From NCBI RefSeq assembly GCF_011303955.1, contig NZ_CP049886.1:186001-250000 (forward strand): a stretch of DNA of 64,000 nt, in the 5' to 3' direction. Numbering within the stretch: position 1 is the first letter of the stretch; every line of letters begins with the position of its first letter. The notes under the pieces are model-generated. The model was given only the letters and a program-made list of their open reading frames with translations, was not told the DNA's origin and ran no database searches. Shown piece after piece: positions 35,015 through 45,607 of this stretch. A program made the translations under genes and the position numbers. This DNA comes from Vagococcus coleopterorum (GTDB lineage Bacteria > Bacillota > Bacilli > Lactobacillales > Vagococcaceae).

Positions 35015-37177
35015 GTGAGTTTAAAAAATTTAACAGATGTTAGTTATTTCAAACTTAACAATGAAATCAACCGTCCAATCGATGGTCAAATTCCATTGCA
35101 CAAAGATAAAGAAGCTTTAGATGCCTTCTTTAAAGAAAACGTTGAACCATGTACGATGACATTTGCTTCAACAGAAGAAAAAATCAACTATTTAATGGAA
35201 CATGATTTTATCGAGACAGAATTCATTGGTAAATATTCAATGACCTTTATCGATGAGTTATATACGTTCTTAGCTGAGCAAAACTTCCAATTTAAATCAT
35301 TTATGGCAGCGTATAAATTCTATTCACAATATGCTCTTAAAAATAACGAGGGTACAATGTACTTAGAACGTTACGAAGATCGTGTCGCTTTCAACGCGCT
35401 TTACTTCGCTGACGGTAATGAAGAACTAGCTTTAGCAATTGCTGACGAAATGATTCACCAACGTTATCAACCAGCTACTCCTTCATTCTTAAACGCTGGT
35501 CGTAAACGCCGTGGAGAATTAGTATCATGTTTCTTATTACAAGTAACTGATGACATGAACAGTATCGGACGCGCTATCAATAGTGCCCTACAATTATCAC
35601 GTATCGGTGGTGGTGTTGGGATTTCATTAAACAACTTGCGTGAAGCCGGTGCCCCTATCAAAGGATACGAAGGTGCAGCCAGCGGTGTTGTTCCAGTTAT
35701 GAAATTATTCGAAGATAGCTTTAGCTACAGTAACCAATTAGGTCAACGTCAAGGTGCTGGTGTTGTTTACTTAAACGTCTTCCACCCAGATATCGAAATG
35801 TTCCTATCAACTAAGAAAGAAAACGCTGATGAAAAAATCCGTGTTAAAACTCTTTCTTTAGGATTAAACGTTCCTGATAAATTTTATGAATTAGCTCGTA
35901 ACAACGAAGATATGTACTTATTCAGCCCATATAGTGTTGAAAAAGAATATGGCGTGCCATTCTCTTATATCGATATCACAGCTGAATACGATAACTTAGT
36001 TGCTAATGATAAGATTCGTAAAACAAAAATTAAAGCCCGTGATTTAGAAAATGAAATTAGTAAATTACAACAAGAATCAGGTTATCCATACATCATTAAC
36101 ATCGATGAAGCTAACCGCCAAAATCCTGTTGATGGCAAAATCATCATGAGTAACTTATGTTCTGAAATCCTACAAATTCAAGAGCCATCTGTTATTAATG
36201 ACACGCAAGGCTATGATGTTTTAGGAACAGATATTAGTTGTAACCTTGGTTCAACTAATATCCCAAACTTGATGAACAGTACCGACTTTGGTAAATCAGT
36301 TCGCACAATGACGCGTGCTTTAACATTTGTCACAGATGCTTCAAGCATTGATGTTGTCCCTTCTATTAAAAACGGTAATGACTTAAACCACACAATCGGT
36401 TTAGGTGCTATGGGGTTACATTCTTACTTTGCTAAAAACCAAATGGAATACGGTTCAGAAGAGTCAATTGACTTCACTAACATCTATTTCATGTTATTAA
36501 ACTACTGGACTTTAGTTGAAAGTAACAATATGGCTAAAGAACGTCAAACAACTTTCAATAACTTTGAAAAATCGGATTACGCTAATGGAACTTATTTCGA
36601 TAAATATATCGAAGGTGATTTCCAACCGCAATTTGATAAAGTCAAAGATTTATTCAAAGACATCTCCGTGCCAACACAAGAAGATTGGAAAAACTTACGT
36701 GATGCCGTTGCCAAAGATGGTTTGTACCACCAAAACCGTTTAGCTGTTGCTCCAAATGGATCAATTTCTTACATCAATGACACAAGTGCAAGTATCCACC
36801 CAATTACGCGTTTAATCGAAGAACGTCAAGAGAAGAAAATTGGTAAAATTTATTACCCAGCGCCATATTTAAACAACGAGACGATGCCTTTCTACAAATC
36901 AGCTTATGATATGGATATGCGTAAAGTCATTGATGTTTATGCTACAGCACAACAACATATTGACCAAGGAATGAGCTTAACATTATTTATGCGTTCTGAT
37001 ATTCCTGAAGGTTTATATGAATGGAAAACTGAAACAACAAAACAAACAACACGTGACCTAAACATTTTACGTCACTATGCTTTCCACAAAGGTGTAAAAT
37101 CGATTTACTACATCCGTACCTTTACAGATGACGATGAAGAAATCGGTAGTAACTCTTGTGAAAGCTGTGTTATTTAG
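35015..37177 (+). CDS. nrdE: Class Ib ribonucleoside-diphosphate reductase, alpha subunit
   Basis: Catalytic subunit that reduces NDPs to dNDPs aerobically. 720 residues. The redox Cys C172 lies in GELVSCFLLQ, the thiyl-radical region in SNLCSEILQ, the partner Cys in DISCNLGSTN, and the C-terminal shuttle pair in SCESCVI. GTG start with AGTAGGGA upstream. nrdF follows after 15 bp. Confidence 0.96.
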   Translation: MSLKNLTDVSYFKLNNEINRPIDGQIPLHKDKEALDAFFKENVEPCTMTFASTEEKINYLMEHDFIETEFIGKYSMTFIDELYTFLAEQNFQFKSFMAAYKFYSQYALKNNEGTMYLERYEDRVAFNALYFADGNEELALAIADEMIHQRYQPATPSFLNAGRKRRGELVSCFLLQVTDDMNSIGRAINSALQLSRIGGGVGISLNNLREAGAPIKGYEGAASGVVPVMKLFEDSFSYSNQLGQRQGAGVVYLNVFHPDIEMFLSTKKENADEKIRVKTLSLGLNVPDKFYELARNNEDMYLFSPYSVEKEYGVPFSYIDITAEYDNLVANDKIRKTKIKARDLENEISKLQQESGYPYIINIDEANRQNPVDGKIIMSNLCSEILQIQEPSVINDTQGYDVLGTDISCNLGSTNIPNLMNSTDFGKSVRTMTRALTFVTDASSIDVVPSIKNGNDLNHTIGLGAMGLHSYFAKNQMEYGSEESIDFTNIYFMLLNYWTLVESNNMAKERQTTFNNFEKSDYANGTYFDKYIEGDFQPQFDKVKDLFKDISVPTQEDWKNLRDAVAKDGLYHQNRLAVAPNGSISYINDTSASIHPITRLIEERQEKKIGKIYYPAPYLNNETMPFYKSAYDMDMRKVIDVYATAQQHIDQGMSLTLFMRSDIPEGLYEWKTETTKQTTRDLNILRHYAFHKGVKSIYYIRTFTDDDEEIGSNSCESCVI

Positions 37178-37192
37178 GGAGGAACGTTAAAA

Positions 37193-38155
37193 ATGAGTAA
37201 AACTTACTATGAAGCCATAAACTGGAATAGTATTGAAGATATGATTGATAAATCAACTTGGGAAAAACTAACAGAACAGTTTTGGTTAGACACTCGTATT
37301 CCGTTATCTAACGATTTAGATGACTGGCGTTCTTTATCTGACCTAGAAAAACAAACAGTCGGTTATGTATTCGGTGGTTTAACACTACTGGATACAATCC
37401 AATCTGAATCTGCTATTGATGCCATTCGTCCTGATGCTCGTACACCTCACGAAGAAGCGGTTATCAATAACATTCAATTCATGGAATCAGTTCATGCTAA
37501 AAGTTATTCATCAATCTTTAGTACATTAAACACAAAAGCTGAAATTGAAGAAATCTTCGAGTGGACAAATACTAATGAATTCTTACAGAAGAAAGCTAAA
37601 ATTATTAACGAAATTTACAAAGATGGGACACCTTTACAGAAAAAAGTAGCCAGCGTTTACGCTGAAACATTCTTATTCTACTCAGGATTCTTTGCTCCTC
37701 TTTATTACTTAGGTAATAATAAACTAGCAAACGTGGCTGAGATTATTAAATTAATCATCCGCGATGAATCAGTTCACGGAACTTATATTGGCTATAAATT
37801 CCAATTAGGTTTCAACGAATTATCAGAAGAAGAACAAGAAGAAATGAAAGATTGGATGTACGCTTTATTATTCGAATTATACGAAAATGAAGAAGGCTAC
37901 ACTGATTTACTTTATGGTGAACTAGGTTGGGACGAAGAAGTGAAAACTTTCCTACGTTACAATGCTAATAAAGCCCTAATGAACTTAGGTGTTGAGCCTT
38001 TATTCCCGGATACCGCCAACGATGTTAACCCAATCGTCATGAATGGTTTATCAACTGGTACAAGTAATCACGATTTCTTCTCACAAGTCGGAAATGGTTA
38101 CCTACTAGGTAGCGTGGAAGCAATGCAAGAAGACGATTACACAATCGGCATGTAA
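37193..38155 (+). CDS. nrdF: Class Ib ribonucleotide reductase, beta subunit
   Basis: Houses the metal-tyrosyl radical. 320 residues. Numbering matches characterised NrdF proteins: metal ligands D67, E98, H101, E158, E192 and H195, and radical Tyr Y105 in HAKSYSSIF. In this class the physiological cofactor is often dimanganese, which needs NrdI; no nrdI is in this window. Ribosome site GGGAGGA. Confidence 0.97.
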   Translation: MSKTYYEAINWNSIEDMIDKSTWEKLTEQFWLDTRIPLSNDLDDWRSLSDLEKQTVGYVFGGLTLLDTIQSESAIDAIRPDARTPHEEAVINNIQFMESVHAKSYSSIFSTLNTKAEIEEIFEWTNTNEFLQKKAKIINEIYKDGTPLQKKVASVYAETFLFYSGFFAPLYYLGNNKLANVAEIIKLIIRDESVHGTYIGYKFQLGFNELSEEEQEEMKDWMYALLFELYENEEGYTDLLYGELGWDEEVKTFLRYNANKALMNLGVEPLFPDTANDVNPIVMNGLSTGTSNHDFFSQVGNGYLLGSVEAMQEDDYTIGM

Positions 38156-38160
38156 AATTA

Positions 38161-38187
38161 AAAAGCTAACCAATTTGGTTAGCTTTT
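38161..38187. terminator. Bidirectional terminator after nrdF
   Basis: 12-bp stem AAAAGCTAACCA / TGGTTAGCTTTT with loop ATT, between convergent genes. Confidence 0.9.
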
Positions 38188-38188
38188 T

Positions 38189-38872
38189 TTATTTATCTAA
38201 AATAGTCAAAACTTCTGAAATATCTCTGATTTGATAAGTCGGCTCTTGCGATAGTGTATTTACTTTTTGGTCAGGATTCAACCAACACGTATCAATTCCA
38301 TATAGCAGACCACCTTTAATATCTGCTGATAGAGAATCTCCAACAATCAAGCACTCGCTTGGTTTAACATGAGGTACCCTATCAAAGACATAATCAAAAA
38401 ACTCTGTCATAGGTTTTTGATAACCTGTTTCTTCTGAAATAAAAACATCCTTAACGTAAGGATACATCCCCGCCTTAGTTAAGCGACTTTTTTGCGTATC
38501 AGCAACACCATTCGTGACAATATATAACTCATACTTATCCTGTAAGGTTGCTAATACTTTTTCAGCTCCAGGTAAGTACTCGGCTTCTTGGTTTAGATAT
38601 TGACGAAAAAGCTGATCCATTTCCAAACCATCTTTTTTCATCCCAAGGTAATCAAAAATCGACTCAAAACGCCCGCCTAAAACATCATTTCTTGATATTT
38701 TGCCAGCCTCTAAAGCTGACCATAATTGATGATTTTTTTCTTGATAGACTTCCTTTAATTCCGAAGTAAAAACAACTCCTTGATCGGCAAAGAGTTTTTC
38801 TAGGGCATGATGTTGCCCTTTTTTAAAATCTAATAACGTATCGTCCACATCAAATAAAATTGCTTTGTACAT
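38189..38872 (-). CDS. HAD-superfamily phosphatase, YjjG type
   Basis: 227-residue cytosolic phosphatase. HAD motifs: FDVDDTLLDF with the nucleophilic Asp, IVTNGVADTQ, the Lys in YQKPMTEFF, and VGDSLSADIKGG. The family (YfnB/YjjG) dephosphorylates nucleoside monophosphates, including noncanonical pyrimidines. Its closeness to the RNR genes is suggestive only; it is convergent with them and has its own ribosome site GGAGGT. Confidence 0.87.
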   Translation of the reverse strand: MYKAILFDVDDTLLDFKKGQHHALEKLFADQGVVFTSELKEVYQEKNHQLWSALEAGKISRNDVLGGRFESIFDYLGMKKDGLEMDQLFRQYLNQEAEYLPGAEKVLATLQDKYELYIVTNGVADTQKSRLTKAGMYPYVKDVFISEETGYQKPMTEFFDYVFDRVPHVKPSECLIVGDSLSADIKGGLLYGIDTCWLNPDQKVNTLSQEPTYQIRDISEVLTILDK

Positions 38873-38890
38873 CTCTTTACCTCCACAATA

Positions 38891-38918
38891 AAAACCTTAA
38901 GACCATGCTTAAGGTTTT
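38891..38918 (-). terminator. Terminator of mecA
   Basis: Perfect 11-bp stem AAAACCTTAAG / CTTAAGGTTTT with loop ACCATG. Confidence 0.88.
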
Positions 38919-39629
38919 TTATTTTTTAAAATAATGTTTCACTTGTTCTAATGCACTACGTTCCATGATTAGACGACCATACTCACCTAACACTTCTGGC
39001 GTCACATTTGAAAGTGTTCCAAACTCTAAAACTAATGATAAATCATCATTGACTTGTTCTTCCGTCATATCTTCAACCGGGAAACTTAAGTGCAAATAGT
39101 ATGCTTTAGACTCACTAGCTAAACTGTATAAATTTGTTTGTACTAGCTCAAATTTACTTGCTGTAGATAGCGTGACTAAGTCATCAAAATCTTCAAATTT
39201 AACGACATAGTCCAAAGTTGGATTGGTTTCGCGAATGCGAACTTCCTCAAGTGAATTATCCACTTTTAATTCAATCGTGTTTTCAATAGCTAAATCAGCT
39301 CCGCTATCCAGTTGATTTTTCAAGAAATCCCCAAAACTATCTTGGTTAATCAAATCAGATAATTCTGGCAAATCAGCATCATCACCTAGCATCATATTTT
39401 TACTGATAAACAACTCGATACCATTTCGATTTGGAAGCACTTGGAAAGTAACGGCTTCCGTTTCTTGAAATTGTTCTTCCACATCGACTTCTTCTAAAAT
39501 ACTGTAAAAGAATGATTCAATTTGCTTGTGATTACCTAATAAATCTAAAAAAGTAATGCCACGTTCAGCTAAATCTTCATTTTCAATCAAGACACGGATC
39601 GTATTTTCATTGATTCGTTCCATTTCCAT
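38919..39629 (-). CDS. mecA: Adaptor protein MecA
   Basis: Targets substrates to ClpCP and activates ClpC. 236 residues with the N-terminal substrate domain MEMERINENTIRVLIEN ... DLAERGITFLDLLGN and a C-terminal ClpC-binding domain ending EYGRLIMERSALEQVKHYF. The ATG at 39629 has AAAGAGGTGA upstream; the longer frame starts at TTG without a site. It lies beside spx, a regulator that is itself degraded by Clp proteases. Confidence 0.94.
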   Translation of the reverse strand: MEMERINENTIRVLIENEDLAERGITFLDLLGNHKQIESFFYSILEEVDVEEQFQETEAVTFQVLPNRNGIELFISKNMMLGDDADLPELSDLINQDSFGDFLKNQLDSGADLAIENTIELKVDNSLEEVRIRETNPTLDYVVKFEDFDDLVTLSTASKFELVQTNLYSLASESKAYYLHLSFPVEDMTEEQVNDDLSLVLEFGTLSNVTPEVLGEYGRLIMERSALEQVKHYFKK

Positions 39630-39730
39630 AGTAACTTCACCTCTTTCCGAATTTGATGGAGAAAACAACTTCTCCTTATAAGACTATTGTAGCTGATAGT
39701 ACCCAAAAGTAAAGTAAAACACCCTACAAA

Positions 39731-39759
39731 AAAACCTACCTCTTAAAGAGATAGGTTTT
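39731..39759 (-). terminator. Terminator of spx
   Basis: Stem AAAACCTAcCTCT / AGAGaTAGGTTTT with one mismatch, loop TAA, T-run on the minus strand. Confidence 0.82.
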
Positions 39760-39769
39760 CTGTATTCTT

Positions 39770-40168
39770 CTATAGTCCAGCCATTAATTGGGCTTGTCGT
39801 AACTCTAATGCACGAACTTCTCTCGGTAAGAAGCGGCGAATTTCATCTTCGTTAAAACCAACTTGAAGACGTTTTTCGTCAATCATAATTGGGCGGCGTA
39901 ATAAGCCAGGATTTTCTTGAACAAGTTTTAATAATTCTTGTAGAGGTAGATCATCTAAATCCATATCTAATTTACGGAACACTTTTGAACGAGTTGAAAT
40001 GATTTCTTCCGTACCATCTTCAGTCATTCGAAGAATTTCACGAAGCTCATCAATGTTTAGTGGTTCAGAGAAGATATTACGTTCTTTAAACGGAATTTCT
40101 TGATCCACCAACCAGGCTCTAGCTTTACGGCATGATGTACAACTTGGAGAAGTATATAATGTTAACAT
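39770..40168 (-). CDS. spx: Redox-responsive global regulator Spx
   Basis: Binds the RNA polymerase alpha C-terminal domain and redirects transcription under thiol stress. 132 residues from the ATG at 40168 (GGAGTGA upstream). The redox switch is C10 and C13 in [10 protein letters not shown]52 is present for alpha binding, and the [14 protein letters not shown] segment and RRFLPREVR are conserved. ArsC-like fold. Confidence 0.95.
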   Translation of the reverse strand: MLTLYTSPSCTSCRKARAWLVDQEIPFKERNIFSEPLNIDELREILRMTEDGTEEIISTRSKVFRKLDMDLDDLPLQELLKLVQENPGLLRRPIMIDEKRLQVGFNEDEIRRFLPREVRALELRQAQLMAGL

Positions 40169-41514
<1,346 letters not shown>

Positions 41515-41540
41515 TTACTTAAAAATCGGAGGAAACAACC

Positions 41541-42107
41541 ATGACAGAAAAAACTAAAGACACTAAAGAACTTTTAATTCGTAAAATGATTGAAAATCGC
41601 ACGATCTTAATTTACGGCGGTATCGACCAAGAACTAGCAGAAGAAGTATCAAGTCAATTGCTTTTATTAGCTTCATTAAGTGATGAACCAATCACACTCT
41701 TCATCAACAGCCAAGGTGGTCACGTTGAAGCAGGCGATACAATTCATGATATGATTAAATTTATTAAGCCTGAAGTTAAAATCATTGGTACTGGCTGGGT
41801 TGCTAGTGCCGGAATTACGATTTACTTAGCTGCTAAGCCGGAGAACCGCTACAGCTTACCAAACACTCGTTACATGATTCACCAACCAGCAGGCGGTGTC
41901 CAAGGACAAAGTACTGAGATTCAAATCGAAGCTCAAGAAATTATTCGTATGCGCGAACGTATTAACCGTTTAATCGCGGCTGCAACCGGTAATAGCTACG
42001 AAAAAGTTGCCATTGATACTGACCGAAACTTCTGGCTAAGCGCTGACGAAGCTATTGAATACGGGATTGTTACTCACTTGATCACTGAATCATCAGAAAT
42101 TAAATAA
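41541..42107 (+). CDS. ClpP paralogue (ClpP1-like), catalytic Asp replaced by Asn
   Basis: Subunit of the Clp protease chamber. 188 residues with the family core FINSQGGHVEAGDTIHDM and MIHQPAGGVQGQSTEIQ. S89 (in WVASAGIT) and H114 (in YMIHQP) are present, but the third triad residue is N163 in DTDRNFWLS where canonical ClpP has Asp (DTDRD). This resembles Listeria ClpP1, which is active only with ClpP2 (family knowledge). The loop before Ser is also divergent from the usual MAASMG. A housekeeping ClpP is probably encoded elsewhere. Ribosome site CGGAGGA. Confidence 0.88.
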   Translation: MTEKTKDTKELLIRKMIENRTILIYGGIDQELAEEVSSQLLLLASLSDEPITLFINSQGGHVEAGDTIHDMIKFIKPEVKIIGTGWVASAGITIYLAAKPENRYSLPNTRYMIHQPAGGVQGQSTEIQIEAQEIIRMRERINRLIAAATGNSYEKVAIDTDRNFWLSADEAIEYGIVTHLITESSEIK

Positions 42108-42115
42108 GCCAATCT

Positions 42116-42148
42116 AAAAAGCCATTAGCATTTAGCTAATGGCTTTTT
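42116..42148. terminator. Bidirectional terminator after the ClpP paralogue
   Basis: Stem AAAAAGCCATTAGC / GCTAATGGCTTTTT with loop ATTTA, between convergent genes. Confidence 0.9.
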
Positions 42149-42150
42149 TA

Positions 42151-43227
42151 TTATCCAATAATTTTTAATTCTTTTGGATGGTGGTTTAAGTTTTCATAAC
42201 CATCTTCAGTCACAACGATTAAATCTTCAATTCTAACCCCGACTTCACCTGGAATGTAGATACCTGGTTCTACAGAGAAAATCATGCCCGGTTTAGCAAT
42301 TGTATCATTTGTTCCTGATACATCACCTGCTTCGTGACATTCGATCCCAATAAAGTGGCCTGTTCTGTGAGTAAAGTATTCACCGTAGCCTTTTTCAGTG
42401 ATATACTCACGGGCTGCATCATCAATTTCACTGATTTTAACTCCTGGTTTCACTTTCTCAATGGCACGTTTGTTAGCTTCTAAAACTGTTTCAAAAACTT
42501 CACGACTCTTATCTGAAACTGATTTATAGAAAACTGTCCGCGTCATGTCTGAACAGTAGCCATTTTTCACGCCACCAATATCCAGAATAATGCTATCCCC
42601 TTCTTTAACAACCGATGTATCTGTCGCATGGTGAGGGTCTGCTCCATTGGCACCATAGGCAACAATCGGATCAAATGATGTGCCTGAGTTACCTAAGTCA
42701 CGGTAGAACTCTAATAACTTTTCAGTCATTTCTAATTCATTTAACTCTTGTGGGATTAACGCTTGTAAACGTGCCATCGCTTCATCATTAGAAGCAGAAG
42801 CTTGTCTCATTAATTCAATCTCTTCTTCACTCTTAATTGCGCGAACATCATCAGTGATTGATGAACCATTCACAAAATCTGTCGCTCCACTCATTTTCAT
42901 TAAACGTAATAAGAAGTGTGAAGGCCAGTTTTTATCAATTCCGATACGTTGTTTAGGATCCAAATGTGATAAAACATGAGCTACACCATCTTCTGTATCT
43001 TCGACAAAATCAAGCTCAATTCCCATATCATCTGCTACTGGGAAAATTTTGGCTACAACCATCACATGGTCGCCTGTTTCTTTTAGGATCAATACTAAAA
43101 TACGTTCTGCTGGGTGAATCATTTTACCTGTTAGATAAAAAATCGTAGTTGGATCTGAAATTAATAATTGTGGCACTTCTTGTTTCTTCATTTCCGCTAA
43201 TACTTTTGCTAAACGTTCTTGATTCAT
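42151..43227 (-). CDS. M24-family Xaa-Pro peptidase (PepQ-like)
   Basis: Metallopeptidase cleaving Xaa-Pro dipeptides or peptides. 358 residues with a creatinase N-terminal domain and pita-bread catalytic domain. Metal ligands appear in ILDIGG, SDMTRTVF, HRTGHFIGIECHE, FSVEPGIYI and VRIEDL. Ribosome site TAGGAGGA. PepQ or PepP cannot be told apart from sequence alone; length favours PepQ. Confidence 0.9.
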   Translation of the reverse strand: MNQERLAKVLAEMKKQEVPQLLISDPTTIFYLTGKMIHPAERILVLILKETGDHVMVVAKIFPVADDMGIELDFVEDTEDGVAHVLSHLDPKQRIGIDKNWPSHFLLRLMKMSGATDFVNGSSITDDVRAIKSEEEIELMRQASASNDEAMARLQALIPQELNELEMTEKLLEFYRDLGNSGTSFDPIVAYGANGADPHHATDTSVVKEGDSIILDIGGVKNGYCSDMTRTVFYKSVSDKSREVFETVLEANKRAIEKVKPGVKISEIDDAAREYITEKGYGEYFTHRTGHFIGIECHEAGDVSGTNDTIAKPGMIFSVEPGIYIPGEVGVRIEDLIVVTEDGYENLNHHPKELKIIG

Positions 43228-43293
43228 TGTTCTTTCCTCCTAAAATATAGTTATATTTTTGCCTAAGAGTTGCCTCTCAAGGGACACACGCGC

Positions 43294-44298
43294 TTAATAT
43301 AAAAGGTTAACTAAATCTGCCGTTGTGATATCACCAAAATATTTTTTAATATCAATTTTTTCAACCGCTTCGTTAATAGCTGCTTTATCGTACTTAATAC
43401 CTGTTAGAATTTCTTCAACATCAGAAATTTCACCAAGACCAAAGAAATCTCCAAAGACTCTGATTGTATTAATTGTTCCACCAGCCACATTCATTTTTGC
43501 TTCAACTGAACCAATTTTAAAACGTTCACGGCGAACTAAATCAAACTCTGGCGAACGACCATAGTTCCAATCCCAGTTGCGATAATACTCATCTGAAATC
43601 TCATTGATTCGTTTCCAATCAGCTTGCGTTAATTCGTAAGTTTCAATTTCTTCACGTGATTCTACCCCGAATATTTTCAATAAAATAGCTTCTCTGAAAT
43701 CAATCGTTGTCATTTCTTGATTTTCTTCAGAAAGGAACGGTTTGATATTTGTGACGCGTGACCGAATTGATTTAATACCTTTCGATTCAATCTTGTCTTT
43801 ACGAACTTTCAAGGCATTAACTACTTCATTAACATCACTATCAAACATGATTGTGCCATGAGCAAACATCCGGCCATTTGTTGCATACATAGCATTGCCT
43901 GAGAATTTTTTATCGCCAATAACCAAGTCATTACGCCCTTTTAATTCAGCTCCTTCAACGCCCATATCATGTAAGGCAGAGATAATCGGTTGCGTCACTT
44001 TTGCAAAGTCACGGAATGATTCGCCATCATCTGGCATGATAAAGCTGAAGTTTAAATTACCGTGATCATGGTAAACGGCCCCGCCCCCACTTAACCGACG
44101 AACGACGTGGATGCCTTTTTCTTCAACATAGTCTTTATTAATTTCTTCAATCGTATTTTGATTACGACCAATAATAATTGATGGTTCATTAATATAAAAA
44201 AGTAAAATCGGTTCCGTTACTGGAACTTCCTTCATGAGATAAGTTTCAATTGCTAAATTCACACGCGGATCATTTTCTTCATTTGGTACAAATAACAT
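43294..44298 (-). CDS. lplA: Lipoate-protein ligase
   Basis: Attaches lipoate to E2 subunits and GcvH using ATP. 334 residues. RRLSGGGAVYHDHGNLNFS is the lipoate-binding signature, the catalytic Lys lies in GDKKFSGNAM, and a C-terminal accessory domain follows. Ribosome site GAGGGGGA. Single gene. Confidence 0.94.
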   Translation of the reverse strand: MLFVPNEENDPRVNLAIETYLMKEVPVTEPILLFYINEPSIIIGRNQNTIEEINKDYVEEKGIHVVRRLSGGGAVYHDHGNLNFSFIMPDDGESFRDFAKVTQPIISALHDMGVEGAELKGRNDLVIGDKKFSGNAMYATNGRMFAHGTIMFDSDVNEVVNALKVRKDKIESKGIKSIRSRVTNIKPFLSEENQEMTTIDFREAILLKIFGVESREEIETYELTQADWKRINEISDEYYRNWDWNYGRSPEFDLVRRERFKIGSVEAKMNVAGGTINTIRVFGDFFGLGEISDVEEILTGIKYDKAAINEAVEKIDIKKYFGDITTADLVNLLY

Positions 44299-44370
44299 TT
44301 AAATTCCCCCTCAAAATAGCTACTGATATTACCCCTTTAGTTTACTCTTAAAAGAGTCACATTTAAACAA

Positions 44371-44404
44371 AAAAGCTCATAAACAATGTTGTTTATCAGC
44401 TTTT
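44371..44404 (-). terminator. Terminator of the M42 aminopeptidase gene
   Basis: Stem AAAAGCTcATAAAC / GTTTATcAGCTTTT with one mismatch, T-run on the minus strand. Confidence 0.82.
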
Positions 44405-44410
44405 TCATTC

Positions 44411-45493
44411 TTAATAAGCTGTTAATTTTGCAACAGTGTCTTTGTCTAAACGACGAACTACTTCTGTAACCAATTTAACAGTATTCAAATAATCATCCTC
44501 GTGAATAACAGATGTATGTGAGTGTAAGTAACGAGTTGCAACTGTAATGGCTAAAGCTGGCACACCATCATTTGAAACATGTTGGCTACCGGCATCTGTT
44601 CCGCCACCTGCAATTACTTCTAATTGATAAGGAATCTCTAACTCATCAGCGACTTCTAATACAAAATCACGTAATTTTTTATGAGGAATCATTGAGGCAT
44701 CATAAATAATAATTTGTGGGCCTTCACCTAAAATAGACGTCGATTCTTTAGCTGTCATACCTGGAGTATCACCAGCTGTACCAGTATCAAGCGCAAACGC
44801 AATATCCGGTTTCGTTAAGTGTGTGCTTGTTTTAGCTCCACGTAGACCAACTTCTTCTTGAGTGTTACTACCTGCAAACAAGATATTTGGGTGCCCTTCA
44901 GTAGCTAACGTTTCTAAGACTTTTAATGACACAGCCGTACCAATACGATTATCCCATGCTTTCGCCATCATGTATTTAGAATCATTTAAACGACGGAATT
45001 CCGTATGTGGTGTCACCATATCTCCTGGGCGAATCCCCCATGATTTTACTTCTTCATCACTCGTCGCACCGATGTCAATAAACATTTCATCGCGATCATA
45101 AGGTTTGTTACGAACATCAGCTGATAAAACATGTGGTGGTTTGCAACCAATCACACCGTGGAATAATTTTCCTTCACTTGTTTTAATGACAACTTGTTGG
45201 GCAAGTAAGACTTGACTCCACCAGCCACCTAAGTTTTGGAATTTTAAGAAGCCTTTTTCAGTGATTTGCGTCACCATAAAACCAACTTCATCCATATGTC
45301 CCATAATCAATACACGTGGGCCCTCTTTATCACCATCATGTCTAGCTACAACACTACCTAGACCATCAAACATCATTTTATCTGCATGTGGTTCCGCATA
45401 TTTTTTAAATAGGTCACGGACTTCATCCTCATTACCTGGAACAGCACGGGCATCAGTCAACTCTTTTAAAAATAGTTCTTCTTTTTTATCCAT
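44411..45493 (-). CDS. pepA: M42-family aminopeptidase (glutamyl aminopeptidase)
   Basis: Large self-compartmentalised metal aminopeptidase of about 360 residues. Ligands in MGHMDEVGFM, AKAWDNRIG, NTQEEVGLRG, FALDTGTAGD and YLHSHTSVIH. The ATG at 45493 has GAGGTGAAA before it; the upstream extension to 45553 is rejected. PepA-type specificity for Glu/Asp is inferred from lactic acid bacterial homologues. Confidence 0.91.
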   Translation of the reverse strand: MDKKEELFLKELTDARAVPGNEDEVRDLFKKYAEPHADKMMFDGLGSVVARHDGDKEGPRVLIMGHMDEVGFMVTQITEKGFLKFQNLGGWWSQVLLAQQVVIKTSEGKLFHGVIGCKPPHVLSADVRNKPYDRDEMFIDIGATSDEEVKSWGIRPGDMVTPHTEFRRLNDSKYMMAKAWDNRIGTAVSLKVLETLATEGHPNILFAGSNTQEEVGLRGAKTSTHLTKPDIAFALDTGTAGDTPGMTAKESTSILGEGPQIIIYDASMIPHKKLRDFVLEVADELEIPYQLEVIAGGGTDAGSQHVSNDGVPALAITVATRYLHSHTSVIHEDDYLNTVKLVTEVVRRLDKDTVAKLTAY

Positions 45494-45581
45494 ACTTTTC
45501 ACCTCATCCTCATATTTGATAACGGTTTCATTATAACACTTTTTAATTAACATCGACAGACTTTAATAAAATTCCAATAAA

Positions 45582-45607
45582 AAAACACCCAACAATTTGA
45601 GTGTTTT
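45582..45607 (-). terminator. Terminator of the dlt operon
   Basis: Stem AAAACACcCAA / TTGaGTGTTTT and a T-run on the minus strand at the end of the second dltD. Confidence 0.8.
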
